A stretch of 10,124 nt of DNA from an uncultured Oscillospiraceae bacterium (GTDB lineage: Bacteria > Bacillota > Clostridia > Oscillospirales > Ruminococcaceae), in contig CAKTAM010000067.1 of NCBI GenBank assembly GCA_934527255.1, positions 1 to 10,124 of the forward strand, given 5' to 3'. The first letter of the stretch is position 1; each line of letters begins with the position of its first letter. The notes beneath the pieces were generated by a model. It was not told the origin of the DNA. It made no database searches and saw nothing but the letters and a program-made list of their open reading frames with translations. Below are positions 7,149 to 10,124 of this stretch, one piece after another. A program made the position numbers and the translations under genes.

Positions 7149-7162
7149 TGAAAGCGCTTTTT
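7149..7162. promoter_or_regulatory. Possible CcpA cre-like site at the NhaC transcription start
   Basis: Plus-strand TGAAAGCGCTTTTT overlaps the predicted start of the lysine-riboswitch transcript. The first ten bases fit the catabolite-responsive element (TGAAAGCGCTTTCA-like), but the last C and A of the consensus are both T. This is a weak motif call. Confidence 0.3.
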
Positions 7163-7191
7163 ATCATAGCACGCTTTGGCAAGGCTGTCAA
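7163..7191 (-). promoter_or_regulatory. Sigma-A promoter of the riboswitch/NhaC unit
   Basis: On the minus strand TTGACA (7186-7191) is followed after exactly 17 bases by TATGAT (7163-7168). Transcription would start near 7156, giving a leader of about 355 bases that carries the lysine riboswitch and its terminator. Confidence 0.9.
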
Positions 7192-7218
7192 CAACTTTTT
7201 ATTTGCACGGCGCGGCGG

Positions 7219-7294
7219 TTTGGACGGCATTTGTCCGAAAAAGGTTGAAAAAGCCGACATGGGCTGTTATACTGAAATGGACATTTTGGACGGC
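7219..7294 (+). repeat. TTTGGACGGC direct repeats flanking the esterase promoter
   Basis: The 10-mer TTTGGACGGC occurs at 7219-7228 and again at 7285-7294, 66 bp apart. One copy lies upstream of the -35 and the other just past the predicted start site. The first copy also belongs to a small inverted repeat (GGAC/GTCC, 7222-7236). The arrangement resembles a pair of operators, but no regulator is identified. Confidence 0.4.
7245..7273 (+). promoter_or_regulatory. Sigma-A promoter of the esterase-lipoprotein pair
   Basis: TTGAAA (7245-7250) and TATACT (7268-7273) are separated by exactly 17 bases, both one mismatch from consensus. Transcription would start near 7280, leaving a leader of about 107 bases before the GTG start. 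It is divergent from the riboswitch promoter, with the two -35 elements about 53 bp apart. No riboswitch-like structure was recognised in this leader. Confidence 0.8.
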
Positions 7295-7386
7295 CGTGTT
7301 TTGGGTGCGGTCTGTGCAAAGCAGGCGTATCGCGCAGGGCAAAGCCGCGCGGTACAGCCAAAAGAAAAGGAAAAGGAGAGATCACT

Positions 7387-8370
7387 GTGCCCCTGTTGGA
7401 TATGCCTCTTGAGCAGCTGCGCCAGTATACCGGCAGCAGCCCCTGCCCGGCGGATATGGAGGCCTACTGGGCCCGCGCCCTGCGCGAGCTGGAGGCCACT
7501 GACCCTGCCCCTACCTGCGTACCGGCCCATTTTCAGGTGCCCGGGTACCAGTGCAGCCACCTGTATTTTAACGGCGTCGGCGGCGGCCGCATCCACTGCA
7601 AGCTGGTGCAGCCGCTGCGGCTGCGGGAAAAAGCCCCGGCGCTGCTGCAGTTTCACGGCTATGGCGGCGACGGCGGCGCATGGACGGATAAGCTGGCCTG
7701 GGCGGCTATGGGCTTTGTCGTCTGTGCCATGGATGTGCGTGGCCAGGGCGGCCTCTCGCAGGATCATGTTGTGACGGATGGCCCCACCCAGTCGGGGCAC
7801 ATCATCCGCGGTCTGTCGGATGGCGACCCGGCGCATCTGTTTTACCGGCAGGTCTTTCTGGATACCGCCATGGCGGCCCGTGTGGTGATGGCGCTGGAGA
7901 ATGTGGACGCGGACAACGTATCCGCCATGGGCGGCTCGCAGGGCGGTGCGCTGGCCATTGCCTGCGCGGCGCTGGTGCCCAGCCTTCGGCGCGCGGCGGT
8001 CTGCTTTCCGTTTCTGTGCGATTATCAGCGCGTGTGGGAGATGGATATGGCCGAGCGCGCCTATGGCGAGCTGAAAGATTATTTCCGTAAGTTCGACCCG
8101 ACGCACAGCCGGGAAAAGGAAATTTTCACACGGCTGGGCTATATCGATCTGCAAAATCTGGCGGGCCGCATCCGGGCGCAGGTGCAGATGCATACCGGCC
8201 TGATGGATAACGTCTGCCCGCCGTCCACCCAGTTTGCCATGTACAATAAGATCGTCTCGCCCAAGGAGGTCGTCGTTTATCCGGATTACGGCCACGAGGA
8301 GCTTAAGGGCGCGGCTGACCGCATGGCGCAGTTCTTGCTTTACGGGCTGGCCGATGCCGAACAAAAGTAA
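7387..8370 (+). CDS. CE7-family acetyl esterase (acetyl-xylan esterase / cephalosporin-C deacetylase type)
   Basis: A 327-residue alpha/beta hydrolase of carbohydrate esterase family 7 (AXE1 domain), which removes acetyl groups from short xylo-oligosaccharides and related small esters. The length matches the family's usual 320-330 residues. The family RGQ motif is at 118-120, the nucleophile elbow GGSQGG at 182-187 (S184), the acid D274 in GLMDNVCPPST, and the base H303 in GHEE. The oxyanion-side FHGYGG is at 89-94. There is no signal peptide, so it should act in the cytoplasm on imported oligosaccharides, as usual for CE7. The start is GTG: GGAG at 7376-7379 is placed eight bases upstream and no ATG fits. 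It has its own promoter and is followed after 48 bp by a lipoprotein gene with which it is probably co-transcribed. Confidence 0.93.
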   Translation: MPLLDMPLEQLRQYTGSSPCPADMEAYWARALRELEATDPAPTCVPAHFQVPGYQCSHLYFNGVGGGRIHCKLVQPLRLREKAPALLQFHGYGGDGGAWTDKLAWAAMGFVVCAMDVRGQGGLSQDHVVTDGPTQSGHIIRGLSDGDPAHLFYRQVFLDTAMAARVVMALENVDADNVSAMGGSQGGALAIACAALVPSLRRAAVCFPFLCDYQRVWEMDMAERAYGELKDYFRKFDPTHSREKEIFTRLGYIDLQNLAGRIRAQVQMHTGLMDNVCPPSTQFAMYNKIVSPKEVVVYPDYGHEELKGAADRMAQFLLYGLADAEQK

Positions 8371-8376
8371 AACCGT

Positions 8377-8394
8377 CCGGCGGCAGAACGCCGG
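8377..8394 (+). other. Small hairpin between esterase and lipoprotein genes
   Basis: CCGGCG (8377-8382) and CGCCGG (8389-8394) form a 6-bp stem with a six-base loop, seven bases after the esterase stop codon. There is no U-run, so it should not terminate transcription. It may tune relative expression of the two genes. Confidence 0.35.
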
Positions 8395-8418
8395 GTCAGA
8401 TAAGCAGGAGGAGAGATC

Positions 8419-9375
8419 ATGAAAAAAACAGGAATCATTTTGTTGGCGCTTGCGCTGCTGTTCTCGCTGAGCGGCTGCGCCAGCAAGGAGGCAAAGGCCG
8501 TCAACACAGCCATTAAAGAGATCGGCACGGTCACGCTGGAAAGCGCGGATGCGATCGAGCAGGCGGAGACGGCTTACGAAGCGCTGTCGGAAAAGGATAA
8601 AAAGGCGGTGCATTCCGACAAGCTGGCTGCCGCGCGTGCCGAGTATGACACGCTGGTGGAGATCGACGCGGTGGAAAAGGCCATCCGCACGCTGGAGGAG
8701 GAGGTCGTCACCCCCAAGAACCTGCAGGCGGCACAGGAGGCTTATGACGCCCTCGGCGAGGAAAAGCAGGCGAGAGTCAGCAATGCACAGACGCTGACCG
8801 GCCAGGCCCATCAGCTGGGCCTGCTGTACGGCGACTGGTCGTATGAGCTGGATATATCAGACGAGATGAACGAGACCATGAACCAGATCTTTTCCATGAT
8901 GGGCGTGGAGGCCGATGTAGACGGAACGATGGTGCTGCCCGTGACGGTGACGCTCGGGGAGGACGGCGCGTTTATTCTGCGTGTGGATGCTGCGGCTATG
9001 CCGGACAGCTTCAAAAGCTATATGGCCCAGTGCACCGATGTGCTGACCGAGATGCAGTACCAGATCGTGGAGGTGGCGGGCTATACGCGCGAGGAGATCG
9101 ACGATGCCTATGAAGAAGAGTACGGCATGTCGGTATCGGAGTACAGCGAGAGCCTGCTGGATTCGTTTACGGCCGAGGATTTCGGTTTGGATCAGCTGCA
9201 GGTGCAGGGCGTGTACGGCGTGGAGGGCGACCATCTGTACATTGCCGAAACGGCGGATGATTTTGACGTTTCCGGCTATGAGGTGTTCGAGCTGACGGGC
9301 GACACGCTCACCTTTACCTCCGGCTCTGCCGAGGAGGGCTTCTTCCAGTATCCAACCACCCTGAACCGCAAATAA
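8419..9375 (+). CDS. Lipoprotein with N-terminal helical repeats and unrecognised C-terminal domain
   Basis: A 318-residue predicted lipoprotein. The signal peptide MKKTGIILLALALL is followed by a lipobox LSGC, so C20 should be lipidated and the protein anchored outside the membrane. Residues about 28-80 and 84-134 look like two diverged copies of a three-helix unit, sharing a pattern of AI near the start, then QA-x-x-AY-x-AL and K-x-x-V-x-x-x-x-x-L. This unit is common in Firmicute surface proteins. From 137 on, YGDWSYELD begins a mainly beta region (137-193 and 260-318) interrupted by an acidic helical stretch (about 194-255). The G-x-W start and final beta strands recall lipocalin-like folds, a structural guess only. 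The ATG has AGGAGG seven bases upstream. No function can be assigned; linkage to the CE7 esterase suggests a cell-surface or ligand-sensing role. Confidence 0.85.
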   Translation: MKKTGIILLALALLFSLSGCASKEAKAVNTAIKEIGTVTLESADAIEQAETAYEALSEKDKKAVHSDKLAAARAEYDTLVEIDAVEKAIRTLEEEVVTPKNLQAAQEAYDALGEEKQARVSNAQTLTGQAHQLGLLYGDWSYELDISDEMNETMNQIFSMMGVEADVDGTMVLPVTVTLGEDGAFILRVDAAAMPDSFKSYMAQCTDVLTEMQYQIVEVAGYTREEIDDAYEEEYGMSVSEYSESLLDSFTAEDFGLDQLQVQGVYGVEGDHLYIAETADDFDVSGYEVFELTGDTLTFTSGSAEEGFFQYPTTLNRK

Positions 9376-9395
9376 CGGTGCGCAAAGCATCATCA

Positions 9396-9434
9396 AAAAG
9401 GGCCCCTGCGAAAGCGCTTCGCAGGGGCCCTTTT
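9396..9434. terminator. Bidirectional intrinsic terminator between convergent genes
   Basis: A perfect 17-bp stem pairs AAAAGGGCCCCTGCGAA (9396-9412) with TTCGCAGGGGCCCTTTT (9418-9434) around a five-base loop. It has T-runs on both strands (TTTTG on plus, TTTTTGATG on minus). It lies 20 bases after the lipoprotein stop and 13 bases after the AraC stop, so it ends both transcripts. Confidence 0.95.
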
Positions 9435-9447
9435 GTGTGCAGAGGCT

Positions 9448-10124
9448 TCAGCGGGCAGCGGGAGGCTCTGCCTCAGGCTGCGCGGCGGCATAGCGTGAGG
9501 GGGCGATGCCGAAGCGCTCGTGAAAGCGGCGCGAAAAATGCGGCAGGTCGCCGAACCCGCAGGAAAACGCCGCCTGCGTGACCGAATACCCGGCCAGCAG
9601 CAGCTGTGCGGCCTGCTCCAGCCGGTGCTCGCACAGGTACTGCTGCGGCGAAACGCCGAACTCCTTCGCAAACAGCCGGAACAGATGGCTGCGGTGCACC
9701 CCCACATAAGCGGCCAGCTGCTCTACGGTGATGGGGTAGGAATAGTTCTGCCGAATGTATGCGGCCGCTGCCTGTGCAGCGGACAGCAGCGGCACGGGTG
9801 CCTGCGGCGGCACAAACAGGGCCAGCAGCCGGTAAAGCTCGCTTTGCAGTAAAAACCAGTTGCCGCCGGTGCGAAACTGCCCGATCATACGGCGGACACA
9901 CTGCTCGGCGGCCGCCGGGTTGTGAAAGTGCAGGATCGGCCCGGGGCCAAGCCGCTCCAAAAGCGCGTTTGCGCGCAGGCCGACCCAGCCATAGCACCAC
10001 GGGTCGGCGGTGTCGGCAGTGTACAGCGTCACCTCGCCCGGCCGTATCAGAAAAGCATCTTCTGCGTGCAGGGTCCAGCTGCGGCCGCCGCATTCAAAGC
10101 GTCCCTGGCCGGACAGCACACAGT
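9448..10124 (-). CDS. AraC-family transcriptional regulator, N-terminus cut by window edge
   Basis: The last 225 codons of an AraC/XylS-type activator. The visible N-terminal part is the end of a cupin-like sensor arm: LSGQGRFECGGRSW, then the typical FLIRPGEVTLYTADTADPW leading into GWVGL. The C-terminal DNA-binding domain has two helix-turn-helix units: TVEQLAAYVGVHRSHLFRLF (about 93-74 residues from the end) and the AraC signature around GFGDLPHFSRRFHERFGIAP (about 36-17 from the end). Roughly 50 sensor-arm residues should lie beyond position 10124. The GTG at 10117-10119 opens in mid-domain and is not the true start. This architecture usually senses a sugar or its derivative. The gene converges on the esterase-lipoprotein pair. 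Whether it regulates that pair or genes to the right cannot be seen here. Confidence 0.93.
   Translation of the reverse strand, partial: CVLSGQGRFECGGRSWTLHAEDAFLIRPGEVTLYTADTADPWCYGWVGLRANALLERLGPGPILHFHNPAAAEQCVRRMIGQFRTGGNWFLLQSELYRLLALFVPPQAPVPLLSAAQAAAAYIRQNYSYPITVEQLAAYVGVHRSHLFRLFAKEFGVSPQQYLCEHRLEQAAQLLLAGYSVTQAAFSCGFGDLPHFSRRFHERFGIAPSRYAAAQPEAEPPAAR

Noticed and set aside
6802..7260. A 152-codon minus-strand frame between the transporter and esterase
   Set aside because: It runs through the lysine riboswitch, terminator and promoter. The RNA structure explains the conservation and no ribosome site is present.
7267..8811. A 514-codon open frame on the minus strand across the esterase
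   Set aside because: It is the antisense of the CE7 esterase and part of the lipoprotein, has no ribosome site, and its product has arginine/histidine-rich shadow composition without family motifs.
9396..9434. Possible regulator-binding palindrome GCGAAAGCGCTTCGC
   Set aside because: It forms the top of a perfect 17-bp terminator stem flanked by T-runs between convergent genes, which fully explains it.

Overview
The window reads as chromosomal DNA of an anaerobic, fermentative, low-to-moderate-GC-lineage Firmicute with a GC-rich genome. My best guess is an Oscillospirales/Ruminococcaceae-type gut clostridium (Faecalibacterium/Subdoligranulum/Gemmiger-like). This is inferred from the gene set (bifunctional AdhE, [FeFe]-hydrogenase, CE7 esterase, L-box riboswitch), AGGAGG-type ribosome sites and sigma-A style promoters in a GC-rich background. 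No rRNA or other direct taxonomic marker is present. No mobile element, CRISPR array or tRNA was seen.

Left part, minus strand (1-5256): read in transcription order, a long regulatory region (4835-5193) precedes adhE (4834-2213), then a small APH-fold kinase (2114-1365), then a multi-[4Fe-4S] iron hydrogenase that runs off the left edge (1035-1). AdhE (acetyl-CoA to ethanol, oxidising two NADH) and the hydrogenase (electrons to H2) are the two classical reductant sinks of clostridial fermentation. A near-consensus Rex (NADH/NAD+ sensor) operator lies in the adhE leader. Two GC hairpins without T-tracts separate adhE from the kinase, so the kinase may be co-transcribed. A hairpin with a poor T-tract follows the kinase.

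Middle (5194-7191), minus strand: a self-contained lysine-responsive unit. It has a strong sigma-A promoter (7163-7191), a lysine riboswitch aptamer (about 6919-7090), an intrinsic terminator (6838-6875), an NhaC-family transporter (6800-5256) and a 14-bp-stem terminator (5194-5227). The riboswitch makes this transporter a likely lysine uptake protein (LysW-like) rather than a housekeeping Na+/H+ antiporter.

Right part (7245-10124): a divergent sigma-A promoter drives a plus-strand pair, a CE7 acetyl-xylan/cephalosporin-C deacetylase-type esterase (7387-8370, GTG start) and a lipoprotein (8419-9375). A perfect 17-bp bidirectional terminator (9396-9434) separates this pair from a convergent AraC-family regulator whose N-terminus lies beyond the right edge.

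Most of the window is well-known biology. The less ordinary points are the lysine-riboswitch/NhaC pairing, the architecture of the adhE leader (Rex site plus two identical 9-bp palindrome-type boxes 23 bp apart), the kinase sitting between two redox genes, and the esterase-linked lipoprotein with an unrecognised C-terminal domain. I found no clear evidence of a wholly new system.
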